34,036 bases of DNA from Latilactobacillus fragifolii (GCF_905332535.1 NZ_CAJOCF010000012.1:1-34036), one strand, 5' to 3'; shown: positions 1-6,876, counted from the stretch's first letter. Notes: generated by a model not told the origin, from the letters alone. Made by a program: numbers and translations.

Positions 1-145
1 ATCACCTCGTACTTAGCTACGCAAAAAAGCGATTAATTTTTTTGGTTAGTCAAAGGGTTAGTCAATTTTTAGAAGTGTTTTAATAACAATGATTAAGCGC
101 CATATAATGAGACCTGTACTCTCCTTAAAGTACCAATTTCAGAGT

Positions 146-190
146 AAGTCGGACAAACGTTGATTTAGAAACGTTTGTCCGACTTTTTTT
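146..190 (+). terminator. Strong intrinsic terminator
   Basis: A perfect 16-bp inverted repeat (146-161 paired with 170-185, 8-nt loop) runs into an uninterrupted T-run to base 190. It probably ends transcription of a gene to the left of the window, since no complete gene precedes it here. Confidence 0.85.
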
Positions 191-370
191 ATTGAATCAA
201 AAAAGATAAACCGCTATTATTCATCTGTCAACATGAACCCAGCGCTAATCTAAATAATGGTCCAACTCGATGATTAAATGATTGACTGTGGCTGTTTAAT
301 ACTCGGTGGGCAGAATGTTGTAGCTCCTCGTTATTAAGTATTAGAAAAGCCAGACCCTATTAAGATATAT

Positions 371-408
371 GCCTAATTGCTATTAAATCAGCGATTAGGC
401 TATTTTTT
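371..408 (+). terminator. Orphan intrinsic terminator
   Basis: Arms 371-380 and 391-400 pair over 10 bp with one T-G wobble, and a run of seven T follows after TA. No open reading frame of credible length lies between this hairpin and the terminator at 146-190, so it may end a small untranslated RNA or be a relic. Confidence 0.65.
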
Positions 409-485
409 TAATAATGTTAATTGCTACTTGATTTTGCGCTTTTTATTCACGGATATGGATTTCAATAATTGCCGTAAAACGCTAC

Positions 486-510
486 CTAAAAAGGCCGCGT
501 TAGCGGCCTT
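486..510 (-). terminator. Terminator of the small minus-strand gene
   Basis: A perfect 8-bp GC-rich stem (491-498 with 503-510, loop GTTA) is followed on the minus strand by TTTTT. It lies 10 bases past the stop of the 78-residue gene at 520-756. Confidence 0.8.
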
Positions 511-519
511 GGGATTATC

Positions 520-756
520 TTAACGAATAGAAATTTTTACTACTTTGGAACTAAGATAAGTTCGATTAGCGTTACTTTTTACAATGAATGAGAGGGAGTC
601 TTTCAAAAAATGAGTTACGTCTGATACGACATCCGCTGGGGGACATTCATTTATAGTTAATTTATTGATTGTGGGCCCACTCGCGCTCGAACCGTATAAA
701 ACATCATCTCGTTTCAATGAAATTATCGACCCATCACAAAAAAATAATTTAACCAT
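520..756 (-). CDS. Small hypothetical protein, 78 aa
   Basis: I do not recognise this family. The ATG at 754-756 is chosen because an AAAGGTGG ribosome binding site sits 8 bases upstream; a GTG four codons earlier lies inside that site. The product is soluble-looking, with no signal peptide or membrane segment. It begins MVKLFFCDGS and has short alternating hydrophobic stretches suggesting beta strands, a central CPPADVV segment and a basic end. A TTGATA-17-TATAAT promoter lies just upstream and a clear terminator just downstream, so it is probably a real single-gene unit. Its promoter is embedded in a long inverted repeat, which points to regulation or to a symmetric divergent promoter. Function unknown. 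Confidence 0.7.
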   Translation of the reverse strand: MVKLFFCDGSIISLKRDDVLYGSSASGPTINKLTINECPPADVVSDVTHFLKDSLSFIVKSNANRTYLSSKVVKISIR

Positions 757-779
757 GTTAAAAACCACCTTTCAAGTAA

Positions 780-808
780 ATTATAACTATTTGATATATT
801 TTTATCAA
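780..808 (-). promoter_or_regulatory. Near-consensus promoter of the 78-aa gene
   Basis: On the minus strand a TTGATA -35 box (803-808) and a perfect TATAAT -10 box (780-785) are separated by 17 bp, about 25 bp before the start codon. This is one of the closest matches to a housekeeping sigma promoter in the window. Confidence 0.75.
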
Positions 809-820
809 ATTAAGTTATAA
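781..820. promoter_or_regulatory. Two-part inverted repeat over the promoter
   Basis: TTATAACT (781-788) and ATTTGATA (789-796) are mirrored by TATCAAAT (803-810) and AGTTATAA (813-820), all perfect, around a 6-bp centre with a 2-bp insert on the right. The repeat covers the -35 box, the spacer and most of the -10 box of the minus-strand promoter. It could be an operator for a dimeric repressor, or back-to-back promoters of similar sequence, because a ribosome-binding-site-like AAGGGGTGG also follows on the plus side. Confidence 0.6.
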
Positions 821-839
821 ATATATAAGGGGTGGTTAT

Positions 840-1009
840 ATGCAATAAAAATCGTTTAGAAGTGTTAAGGCCAGATAGGCGCGTGATTATTTCGTCTTTT
901 TGGGCTATACCGGCATCATTGGCCTCAATTAAAAATGATGTATTGGAAAAAGCTGCCTTACAAATAACGCAAGGTACAAAAAAGCCCTCATGTGAGGGCT
1001 CTTCATAAA
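840..1009 (+). pseudogene. Possible decayed divergent reading frame
   Basis: A good ribosome binding site (AAGGGGTGG, 827-835) precedes ATG 840-842, but the frame stops after two codons (ATG CAA TAA). The next frame is open for about 56 codons, from 841 to a TAA at 1007-1009, with a protein-like composition (for example RRVIISSFWAIPASL). One base change in length near the start would join them. The frame runs through the terminator of the opposite gene at its end, so it may equally be chance. No homology recognised. Confidence 0.25.
978..1000 (-). terminator. Terminator of the DUF378-like gene
   Basis: AGCCCTCA (983-990) pairs with TGAGGGCT (993-1000); read on the minus strand the stem is followed by TTTTTT. 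It begins about 10 bases after the stop codon at 1011-1013. Confidence 0.8.
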
Positions 1010-1010
1010 T

Positions 1011-1220
1011 TTATTGATGAGGCGTCGTGTTAACGATAGCGAACAATTTAATACAATAGATTGCACTAAGCCCAACAAGGACATATACGATACGCGAAAT
1101 AATAGCTGCTTGACCGCCAAATAACATAGCGACTAGGTCAAATTTGAATAGCCCAACAAGTAGCCAGTTCAAACCGCCGACGATTAATAATGTAAGCGCA
1201 ATATTATCTAAAGTTTTCAT
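1011..1220 (-). CDS. DUF378-like small membrane protein, 69 aa
   Basis: Two membrane segments are visible: roughly residues 6-27, ending in a VGGLNWLLVGLF stretch, and 41-62. The GGLNWLLVG motif and the two-helix layout are typical of the DUF378 family of short bacterial membrane proteins, whose function is unknown. The ATG at 1218-1220 is preceded by AAAGGAGGTG at ideal spacing; an in-frame ATG 23 codons earlier has no such site. It is a single-gene unit with its own terminator. The promoter is not clear; a 10-bp palindrome GCTTGCAAGC (1282-1291) lies upstream. Confidence 0.85.
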   Translation of the reverse strand: MKTLDNIALTLLIVGGLNWLLVGLFKFDLVAMLFGGQAAIISRIVYVLVGLSAIYCIKLFAIVNTTPHQ

Positions 1221-1430
1221 AGTGAACACCTCCTTTGTTAACTTAAAAGTAACATTCTCAAAGAGATGAAACAATATAACTGCTTGCAAGCGGATGCATA
1301 ATTAAAATAATAACAAAAAATAGCTATTCATATAATTTTATAGACTCAAAATAAATGACTTAGTTGAATGGTTTTTGAAAGATCAAGCGTTTAAATTTAA
1401 GCAATTAGTGAACAACTTAAAGCATTTTTC

Positions 1431-1460
1431 TTGTTTTAAGTTTTTTTAAAATGGTATCGT
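1431..1460 (+). promoter_or_regulatory. Possible promoter of the protease gene
   Basis: TTGTTT (1431-1436) and TATCGT (1455-1460) are 18 bp apart and lie 33 bp before the protease start codon. The match is modest; CATAAT at 1465-1470 is an alternative -10 box. The rest of the 270-bp gap from 1221 is AT-rich and shows nothing else. Confidence 0.35.
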
Positions 1461-1492
1461 ATTCATAATCAAATATAAAGGAGATCTTATAA

Positions 1493-2230
1493 ATGTCATC
1501 AAATTTATCAAGGAAATTAGTTGTGGCTATTTTGCTCGCAATCGGTTGTATTAGTGGATTAGAAATTCAGCATAATGTAAATAATGTGTATGCGTCAGAC
1601 CGTTTGGGAACAATTCTACCAAATAATGATCGGCACCAAATTTTTAATACGCTTGAAGGCCACTATCAATCCGTTTGTTTTATATATGTCAATAACAGTA
1701 CGCAGGGGTCGGGCGTTGTCGTTGGTCCCAACACAGTATTAACCAATCGGCATGTGGCTAATGCAGCCAAAAACGGTGAGGCCAAAAATATACGCGTGGC
1801 AGCTGCTCGTGAGTCAAAAACAAATGCCCCTTATGGCTCATTTGAAGCGAGTGATTTTGTAGTTAACAAAGAAGAAGATTTAGCTGTTGTCCATGTTAAA
1901 CCCAAAAGTTCAGGAAGTATTGGCGCAATATTTAAACCTGCGAAAATCGTAAACAATCCAAGCACTCAAGATGGTTCAGCTATTACGGTCACTGGTTATC
2001 CGGGCGATAAGCTTTTTGCAACGATGTGGGAGAGCCGGGGCAAAGTTGTCGATACAAATAACGATGCCATTCGTTATAATGCCAGCACTTATCCAGGAAA
2101 TTCAGGTTCGCCCGTATTCAATGATAAAAATGAAGTGGTAGGTATCCACTACGGGGGGGCATCTACATGGAATGTCGCCGTCCGGTTTAGTCCAGCTATT
2201 TATAATTTTATTGAACAAAATATGAAATAA
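1493..2230 (+). CDS. Secreted V8-like (S1B) serine protease
   Basis: A 245-residue precursor of a trypsin-fold endopeptidase. Residues 1-35 form a Sec signal peptide: basic start, hydrophobic core VVAILLAIGCISG, likely cleavage after VYA at 33-35. The catalytic triad is visible: His87 in TNRHVA, Asp129 in EEDLAVV, Ser204 in PGNSGSPVF. The GIHYGG segment after the serine matches the GIHWGG of staphylococcal V8 protease, which helps bind glutamate, so cleavage after Glu is likely but not proven. No cell wall anchor or second domain is seen, so the enzyme should be released. The start has AAAGGAG at 9-base spacing. It stands alone with a terminator at 2338-2370, among small unrelated genes. Role (nutrition, processing or defence) cannot be told. 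Confidence 0.9.
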   Translation: MSSNLSRKLVVAILLAIGCISGLEIQHNVNNVYASDRLGTILPNNDRHQIFNTLEGHYQSVCFIYVNNSTQGSGVVVGPNTVLTNRHVANAAKNGEAKNIRVAAARESKTNAPYGSFEASDFVVNKEEDLAVVHVKPKSSGSIGAIFKPAKIVNNPSTQDGSAITVTGYPGDKLFATMWESRGKVVDTNNDAIRYNASTYPGNSGSPVFNDKNEVVGIHYGGASTWNVAVRFSPAIYNFIEQNMK

Positions 2231-2337
2231 TTAATTTAAAAACTATCGGCGTATCACCCTATTTCCGGCGGTAATGCAAGGTATCGTGGATGAAACGATT
2301 AACCAAAAGATAACAAGGGCTGAATCCCCATATAAAG

Positions 2338-2370
2338 AAAAAAGCAAAGCACTGATTGTTTTGCTTTTTT
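2338..2370 (+). terminator. Terminator downstream of the protease
   Basis: AAAAAGCAAA (about 2339-2348) pairs with TTTGCTTTTT (2360-2369) over a roughly 11-nt loop, with the T-rich arm serving as the tail. It lies about 110 bases after the protease stop; the sequence between holds no gene. Confidence 0.65.
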
Positions 2371-2464
2371 TATGCATTTTTAAAAAGTTTCCGCTTATTA
2401 TAGGATAAGATAATTAGTGTTATTTATTAAAATATGATATTATTAATACCGAGGGGATGAGTAA

Positions 2465-2710
2465 ATGACAGATAAACATTATTATGGCAACTACGAAGTG
2501 GTTGAAAAACGGGAGCCGCAAAAATACATTGCAACGATTAAAATACATAACGCGGTTAAAGAAGTCGTGATGCAAGGTGATGCCCTACAAATGCTGGCTC
2601 AAAACGATATTTTACCCGAAACAGTGGTTCATAATATTATTAAAGAACCGGATTTGCTGAAGGAACAAGTCATTATTTCTGGTGCTAATTTGGCTCAATA
2701 CTTAGACTAA
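2465..2710 (+). CDS. Hypothetical protein, 81 aa
   Basis: I do not recognise this family. The ATG follows GAGGGGATGA at suitable spacing. The protein is soluble and acidic, with no cysteine, signal or membrane segment. It starts with a charged, aromatic stretch (MTDKHYYGNYEVVEKREP), then IATIKIHN and a likely helical AVKEVVMQGDALQMLAQN, which looks like a small alpha/beta fold. A strong terminator shared with the convergent ybaK-type gene follows immediately. A TATGAT element at 2433-2438 could be its -10 box, with no clear -35. Expression looks likely; function unknown. Confidence 0.7.
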   Translation: MTDKHYYGNYEVVEKREPQKYIATIKIHNAVKEVVMQGDALQMLAQNDILPETVVHNIIKEPDLLKEQVIISGANLAQYLD

Positions 2711-2715
2711 ATTAA

Positions 2716-2764
2716 AAAATAAGCGGGTCGAGAACAAGTGAATTGCTCTCGACCCGCTTATTTT
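2716..2764. terminator. Bidirectional terminator between convergent genes
   Basis: An 18-bp perfect inverted repeat (2716-2733 with 2747-2764) carries A-rich and T-rich ends on both sides, so it can stop transcription from the 81-residue gene (plus) and from the tRNA deacylase gene (minus). Confidence 0.9.
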
Positions 2765-3271
2765 TTAGGCTTCGCTGATGTCAGCAAAGGTGGCTTCGGT
2801 CACGCGTTGTAAATCTTGCGGATTAATTTGAATTGAGCGGCCGATTTTACCTGATGAAACATAGATGAATGGCTCATCTGCTGCTTGTTGGTCAATGTAA
2901 ATCGGATAGTGGGACTGTTCCCAGATACCAATTGGGGTGTTAGCGCCATGCTCATAACCGGTGGTTGCCACTAAATCTTTGAGCGGCACCATCGCAATTT
3001 TTTTATTGCCAGAAATTTGACTTAATTTTTTTTCGTCTAAATGGCAATCGATGGGGACGACCCCAACAATTGGACCGGTACGCTTACCAGAAAGCACCAA
3101 CGTTTTATAAATGAGATGTTCATCGATATCAAGATGGTCGACCTTCATTTGGGCAACATTATGGACTTCCTCAGTTGGAAATTCAAGTTGCGTGTAGGCT
3201 ATTTTTTGTTTATCTAAAATTTTTTCGACCAGTGTTTTCGACAATGCGGTTTGTTTTTTCTTCTTACCCAT
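2765..3271 (-). CDS. ybaK: YbaK/EbsC-type Cys-tRNA(Pro) deacylase
   Basis: A 168-residue single-domain protein of the YbaK/EbsC family, which hydrolyses cysteine wrongly attached to tRNA(Pro) by prolyl-tRNA synthetase. Family features are visible in order: IYKTLVL (the conserved lysine region), VVPIDCHLDEKKLS, the GYEHGANTPIGI loop (counterpart of the GxxxGGxSPIG substrate loop) and VSSGKIGRSIQI near the end. Length is normal. ATG 3269-3271 has GGAGTC upstream. It converges on the 81-residue gene and shares its terminator. The GANTP in place of the commoner GGCSP is a mild variation seen in the EbsC branch. Assignment to the family is firm; exact tRNA preference is inferred. Confidence 0.9.
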   Translation of the reverse strand: MGKKKKQTALSKTLVEKILDKQKIAYTQLEFPTEEVHNVAQMKVDHLDIDEHLIYKTLVLSGKRTGPIVGVVPIDCHLDEKKLSQISGNKKIAMVPLKDLVATTGYEHGANTPIGIWEQSHYPIYIDQQAADEPFIYVSSGKIGRSIQINPQDLQRVTEATFADISEA

Positions 3272-3355
3272 AATAGACTCCTTTAATGAATAGTATTAGT
3301 TTACGGCAATTCTGGTTAAAAGTAAATTTAAGACGGCAATGATGACGTTTCGTTG

Positions 3356-3361
3356 TATAAT
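3356..3361 (+). promoter_or_regulatory. TATAAT -10 box before a small gene
   Basis: A perfect TATAAT lies 23 bp before the chosen start at 3385. No good -35 box is found 16-18 bp upstream. Confidence 0.4.
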
Positions 3362-3384
3362 AAAACTACATGAGGAGTGATGAT

Positions 3385-3564
3385 ATGTTGTGGTTTAAAA
3401 AACAACCAGCAAAGGACTTAGCGTCCCACGATTTTACCCAGTTGGTGAAGCATGCGCGTAACGATGAAATGCATTACCAAAAGATTCAAGCGACATTTGC
3501 TAGCTTGAAAAAGGCATATCATCAGCCGCAATCAAAATCGGATCAGTTAACAAAAAAGGATTAA
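3385..3564 (+). CDS. Small hypothetical protein, 59 aa
   Basis: I do not recognise this family. GAGGAG (3372-3377) is the ribosome binding site for ATG 3385; an earlier in-frame ATG at 3370 overlaps that site and is rejected. The product MLWFKKQPAKDLASHDF... is basic, begins with a short hydrophobic/aromatic patch, and its middle (residues about 16-45) looks like an amphipathic helix (FTQLVKHARNDEMHYQKI). The tail is rich in Gln, Ser and Lys. A TATAAT box lies upstream; no terminator is seen before the next gene, 62 bp on, although that gene appears to have its own promoter. Function unknown. Confidence 0.6.
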   Translation: MLWFKKQPAKDLASHDFTQLVKHARNDEMHYQKIQATFASLKKAYHQPQSKSDQLTKKD

Positions 3565-3571
3565 ATTCGCG

Positions 3572-3600
3572 TTGTTGGTGACAGTATGGCATACTATTAT
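3572..3600 (+). promoter_or_regulatory. Promoter of the 129-aa gene
   Basis: TTGTTG (3572-3577) and TATTAT (3595-3600) are separated by 17 bp, which would place the transcript start near 3607, a short leader from the ribosome binding site around 3613-3619. Confidence 0.5.
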
Positions 3601-3626
3601 GTAATAAATAATGGGCGGGTGACACG

Positions 3627-4016
3627 ATGAAACGACAAACTTGGCATTTCCTCTTTTATAAATCAGCTTTTACAAAGGACCAGATTGAGCAGTTATTGGC
3701 TTATTTAAAGCAACAACAAAACTTTGGCGGCTTTCCAATTGTTGAATTAATTGGTGATGGCGACAGTAATGATATTCGGTTTGTCACGATGGTTTTTGAT
3801 CCCTTAGGACCGATTGAACCCCATCTGCAATCAGAAATGGCCAAGTTTATGTTGATGCATGCCATTCGTCCGAATGGCAACACACCAGAAGCTGATATGC
3901 GGTTATATGGTCGGGTAATGGCAGAATCAGATGCAGCGCTAGGGATTGAGTTTCATCGCTATGACGACCAGAGTATGGACGTCATTTACTGGGGTCAGAA
4001 CCACGCAACACATTAA
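3627..4016 (+). CDS. Hypothetical protein, 129 aa
   Basis: I do not recognise this family. ATG 3627 follows GGGCGGGTGA. The protein is soluble, without signal or membrane segments. It starts MKRQTWHFLFYKSAF, has a probable helix (KDQIEQLLAYLKQQQ), then alternating hydrophobic stretches (FPIVELIGDGDSNDIRFVTMVF) that look like beta strands, and a later helix (QSEMAKFMLMHAI). Such an alpha/beta layout would suit a small ligand-binding or enzyme fold, but no catalytic signature is seen. It has its own probable promoter and lies upstream of the DUF3013-prmA-rsmE group. Base composition matches its neighbours. Confidence 0.7.
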   Translation: MKRQTWHFLFYKSAFTKDQIEQLLAYLKQQQNFGGFPIVELIGDGDSNDIRFVTMVFDPLGPIEPHLQSEMAKFMLMHAIRPNGNTPEADMRLYGRVMAESDAALGIEFHRYDDQSMDVIYWGQNHATH

Positions 4017-4073
4017 GTAAAATTGAGATTGAAAGTCTGGGACATTTTGTTCGAGGCTTTTTTGAATGATTGC

Positions 4074-4102
4074 TTTAGATTCAAGTCATAATCAGGTATG
4101 AT
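4074..4102 (+). promoter_or_regulatory. Promoter of the DUF3013-prmA-rsmE operon
   Basis: TTTAGA (4074-4079) and TATGAT (4097-4102) are exactly 17 bp apart, about 65 bp before the start at 4167. The gap from 4017 also holds a GTCTGGGACA motif (4035-4044) followed by a T-run, which may mark the end of the preceding transcript. Confidence 0.55.
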
Positions 4103-4166
4103 GTTAATACGTGCAACTTTAAAAACGACTTAAATGACGATAATTAAAAGGGATATGGTGAACATA

Positions 4167-4661
4167 ATGGCTGAAATGGATATGTTAGCATTTTTTGATG
4201 CAGAATTAGATGATTTGCAATTTAGCGGGGATATGAATATTAACTGGGATAAGCAAGCCCGTGCAATTGAACTCGAATTCACGTTAAACGTGACTAAGGA
4301 ACAGGCGATTGCCGTTGAAGATCAAAATGGTGAATTGAACGAATCCGATGAAATTAGTTATGAAGACGCGATTTTATTCTTTGATGAAAGTAAGATGGAC
4401 GGTTTTGAATATGCGGACAATTATTTAGCAGTGATTCCATTTGCTGGTCGTAAAGGGTTAAACGCACAAGTTGGTCGTGGGTTCTTTAACTATTTACAAG
4501 ACTTACTAGATGAAGGCGAAGATCAATTAGCTGCTTTTGTGAATGACGAATCAGACGAAGATACCTTTATCTTAAACTGGGATGACACAGTTTTCCAAGC
4601 AACCGTGGCGCAAGCAGATGACAAATTAGCGAAACAATATTACGCTTACCCTAAATACTAA
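4167..4661 (+). CDS. DUF3013-like protein, 164 aa
   Basis: An acidic soluble protein that fits the DUF3013 family of Lactobacillales: MLAFFDAELDDLQ near the start, NINWDKQARAIELEFTLNV, and an acidic tail ending in WDDTVFQ and AYPKY. Function is unknown in the family. ATG 4167 is preferred because GGTGA lies about 5 bases upstream and MAEMDML matches the usual start; upstream in-frame ATGs at 4134 and 4155 have poorly placed ribosome binding sites. It is 30 bp ahead of prmA and probably co-transcribed with prmA and rsmE. That position next to prmA is one I recall from other lactic acid bacteria, but I have not checked it. The family call is from pattern memory. Confidence 0.75.
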   Translation: MAEMDMLAFFDAELDDLQFSGDMNINWDKQARAIELEFTLNVTKEQAIAVEDQNGELNESDEISYEDAILFFDESKMDGFEYADNYLAVIPFAGRKGLNAQVGRGFFNYLQDLLDEGEDQLAAFVNDESDEDTFILNWDDTVFQATVAQADDKLAKQYYAYPKY

Positions 4662-4691
4662 GCAGCACACGTTAAAGAGGAGAGACAACAC

Positions 4692-5639
4692 ATGGAATGG
4701 ACAAAAGTAACGGTCGCTACTGTTAATGAAGCGGTGGAAGCAGTCGCTAATATTTTAACGGAAAATGGTGCAGAAGGCATCCAAATCGAAGACGCAGCCG
4801 ATTATGAACATTTAAAAGCCAAGCCAGATCAAATTATTGATTTAGATAGTATTCCCCATCTTGAAGATGGGGCTGCAGTGAGCGCCTTTTTCCCGGAAAC
4901 AGTTTTCGTTCCGGAAAAATTACCGTTGATTGAACAACGCGTTGCTCAATTGACTGATTTTGGGTTAGCTATTGGTTCTGGTAAGGTGACATTAGCCCAA
5001 GTCGCCGATGATGATTGGGCGACAGCTTGGAAAAAATATTATCAACCAACGCGTTTAACACGCTTTTTAACGGTTGTGCCAAGCTGGACAGACTATCAGC
5101 CAACCGATGAACGTGAAGCACTGATTCGAATGGATCCGGGCATGGCTTTTGGCACCGGGACCCATCCAACAACGCATCTATCGGTCCAAATGTTAGAAAT
5201 GGTTTTACGCGGTGGTGAATCTTTAATTGACGTCGGGACTGGTTCAGGGGTCTTAAGTATTGCGGCTGCACATTTAGGCGCCAATGACATTCGCGCTTAT
5301 GATGTGGATCAAGTCGCAGTTGATGCGGCTAAAGAAAATTTCGCGCTGAACCCGGTAACTGCTGGCATTGATGCCCAGCCAAATGACTTATTGAACGGGA
5401 TTACAACTAAAGCAGATGTGATTGTGGCTAATATTTTGGCAGAGATTATCGTGCCCTTGATTCCCCAAGCCAAGGATTTATTGCAGGACAAAGGGCATCT
5501 ATTACTTGCCGGGATTATTGCAGATAAAGAAGCACTCGTCCGCAAAACGTTAGCAGCGAATAATTTTATTGTTCAAGAAGCCCTTCATATGGGTGATTGG
5601 GTGGCATTAATCACACGCCAAAAGATGGACGACGATTAA
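4692..5639 (+). CDS. prmA: Ribosomal protein L11 methyltransferase
   Basis: PrmA adds methyl groups from S-adenosylmethionine to ribosomal protein L11 in the cytoplasm. The 315-residue length is typical. The N-terminal half is the substrate-recognition region and includes the conserved WATAWKKYY (about 109-117); [14 protein letters not shown] (about 148-161) and [13 protein letters not shown] (about 180-192) form the cofactor pocket; [12 protein letters not shown] carries the conserved N-x-L-A active-site motif. The start follows GAGGAG. It lies between the DUF3013-like gene and rsmE, 13 bp before the latter, forming a translation-related operon. Confidence 0.97.
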   Translation: MEWTKVTVATVNEAVEAVANILTENGAEGIQIEDAADYEHLKAKPDQIIDLDSIPHLEDGAAVSAFFPETVFVPEKLPLIEQRVAQLTDFGLAIGSGKVTLAQVADDDWATAWKKYYQPTRLTRFLTVVPSWTDYQPTDEREALIRMDPGMAFGTGTHPTTHLSVQMLEMVLRGGESLIDVGTGSGVLSIAAAHLGANDIRAYDVDQVAVDAAKENFALNPVTAGIDAQPNDLLNGITTKADVIVANILAEIIVPLIPQAKDLLQDKGHLLLAGIIADKEALVRKTLAANNFIVQEALHMGDWVALITRQKMDDD

Positions 5640-5652
5640 AAGGAGCAATGGC

Positions 5653-6408
5653 ATGCAACGGTATTTTATTGATGAAGCGATTCAAGTAGAGCAACAAGTG
5701 ATTTTAACCGGTGAAACTGCGCACCATATGCTAAAAGTCATGCGGATGCAGCCGGGGCATCGCGTTGAATTGGTAACACCGGATGAACAAGCATTCATCG
5801 GGGAATTAACTGAATTGGATGCAACTGATAAAACAGTAACCATTACAGTGCAATCACCAATAACAAAAACCGTTGAGTTACCGATTCAGACAACGATTGT
5901 GTGCGGTTTGTCAAAGGGTGATAAGACCGATTGGATTGTTCAAAAAGGTACGCAACTGGGAGCCTACCGATTTATTTTTTGTAATAGCCAGTTTGCAGTC
6001 GCACGTTGGGATGATAAGAAACAAGCTAAGAAAGTCGCTCGGCTCCAAAAAATTGCACAAGAAGCAGCCGAACAAGCTCACCGGACGCATGTGCCGATAG
6101 TTGAATGGCGTAACAGTTTAGCAGCGGTGGCCCAAGAGCCAGCTACAATTAAATTAGTAGCTTACGAAGAATCTGCTAAAGATGGCGAACATGCCCAATT
6201 AGTACAGAGCTTACAAGCTACTGACGCGGGTGATCAATTACTTTGTGTTTTTGGACCAGAAGGGGGCGTTGCACCCAAGGAAATTGAGATGCTTACGGCG
6301 GCTGGCTTTAAGCTGGCTGGCTTAGGGCCACGAATTTTACGAGCCGAGACGGCGCCGTTATATCTGTTGAGTGTCATCTCGTATGTGACAGAATTGGCTA
6401 CTTTATAG
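5653..6408 (+). CDS. rsmE: 16S rRNA m3U1498 methyltransferase
   Basis: RsmE methylates N3 of U1498 in 16S rRNA. The 251-residue protein has the N-terminal PUA-like RNA-binding part (about 1-70, including TGETAHHMLKVMRM) and a C-terminal SPOUT knot domain with FGPEGGVAPKEIEML (about 200-213) and GLGPRILRAETAPLYLLS (about 224-241), the knotted cofactor site. AAGGAGCAAT supplies the ribosome binding site. The prmA-rsmE pair is common in Firmicutes. No unusual feature. Confidence 0.97.
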   Translation: MQRYFIDEAIQVEQQVILTGETAHHMLKVMRMQPGHRVELVTPDEQAFIGELTELDATDKTVTITVQSPITKTVELPIQTTIVCGLSKGDKTDWIVQKGTQLGAYRFIFCNSQFAVARWDDKKQAKKVARLQKIAQEAAEQAHRTHVPIVEWRNSLAAVAQEPATIKLVAYEESAKDGEHAQLVQSLQATDAGDQLLCVFGPEGGVAPKEIEMLTAAGFKLAGLGPRILRAETAPLYLLSVISYVTELATL

Positions 6409-6414
6409 TATGAT
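6385..6414 (+). promoter_or_regulatory. Possible promoter inside the rsmE end
   Basis: GTGACA (6385-6390) and TATGAT (6409-6414) lie 18 bp apart and 30 bp before the next start, so the small membrane protein gene may have its own promoter. Confidence 0.4.
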
Positions 6415-6444
6415 AGATGTAATCTTTTTGCAGAGGGGCACAAC

Positions 6445-6786
6445 ATGACTAAATTTATGAATAATCGTTATTTAAAAATGGATTGGGTGCGCTATTTATT
6501 AGTGGCTATCCTCTTGGCGGTCGTTTTACCGCTAGCATTTGGTGTCTTACACATCAATAAGACGTGGCGGATTGGGCTGCTATTTATGGCTGTCAATGGT
6601 TGCGCAGCCTTTATAACTGGGTATCATGTTCAAAAGTCCCATGCAGCTTGGTATCACATTTTATATCTGCCGATTTTATTTGGATTGATGGTGGTTGTGC
6701 GCTACGCAGATTATAACTATTGGTTCGTTCCTATTTATTGTTTACTGAGTTATTTAGGAATTAATACTGCGTATGAACGCCGTTAA
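6445..6786 (+). CDS. Small four-helix membrane protein, 113 aa
   Basis: I cannot name the family. Hydrophobic segments at about residues 15-33, 42-61, 70-86 and 91-106 indicate four membrane helices separated by short loops, with basic residues near the N-terminus and an Arg-Arg end, so most of the protein is buried in the membrane. AGAGGGG provides the ribosome binding site of ATG 6445. It sits 36 bp after rsmE and ends before a hairpin at 6789-6823. No enzymatic motif seen; function unknown. Confidence 0.75.
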   Translation: MTKFMNNRYLKMDWVRYLLVAILLAVVLPLAFGVLHINKTWRIGLLFMAVNGCAAFITGYHVQKSHAAWYHILYLPILFGLMVVVRYADYNYWFVPIYCLLSYLGINTAYERR

Positions 6787-6788
6787 GC

Positions 6789-6825
6789 AAACTGACTCGA
6801 CAGTTAATTAGTTGAGTCAGTTTTG
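6789..6825 (+). terminator. Hairpin terminator before rel
   Basis: The arms 6789-6801 and 6811-6823 pair over 13 bp with one G-T wobble. The tail is T-rich (TTTTGTTG) but interrupted, so termination may be partial. Confidence 0.6.
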
Positions 6826-6876
6826 TTGTATTGCGTGCATTTTTAAATCGAGTAAGAGGAATTGGAGTGAGGCAGG

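Larger units (their letters stand above)
1..519. other. Non-coding stretch, no confident gene
   Basis: No convincing gene lies here. One plus-strand frame is open from base 3 to a TAA at 87-89 and could be the tail of a gene starting outside the window, but 28 codons are too few to judge. The stretch holds two plus-strand hairpins with T-runs (146-190 and 371-408) and, at its right end, the terminator of the minus-strand gene that follows. Between the hairpins only very short frames with early stops are seen. Confidence 0.6.

Noticed and set aside
929-1120. A 63-codon minus-strand frame overlapping the DUF378-like gene.
   Set aside because: It overlaps a well-supported gene in another frame, runs over its terminator and has no ribosome binding site.
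2247-2265. A 19-base stretch after the protease gene (CGGCGTATCACCCTATTTC) matches the specifier region of the ileS T-box (24511-24529) at 17 positions.
   Set aside because: The similarity does not extend in either direction and no T-box sequence or attenuator follows, so it is most likely chance, though a relic of a duplicated leader cannot be excluded.
4035-4060. A GTCTGGGACA motif followed by a T-rich stretch, considered as a repeat element or terminator.
   Set aside because: Only one copy is seen in the window and the stem is unconvincing, so neither call can be supported.
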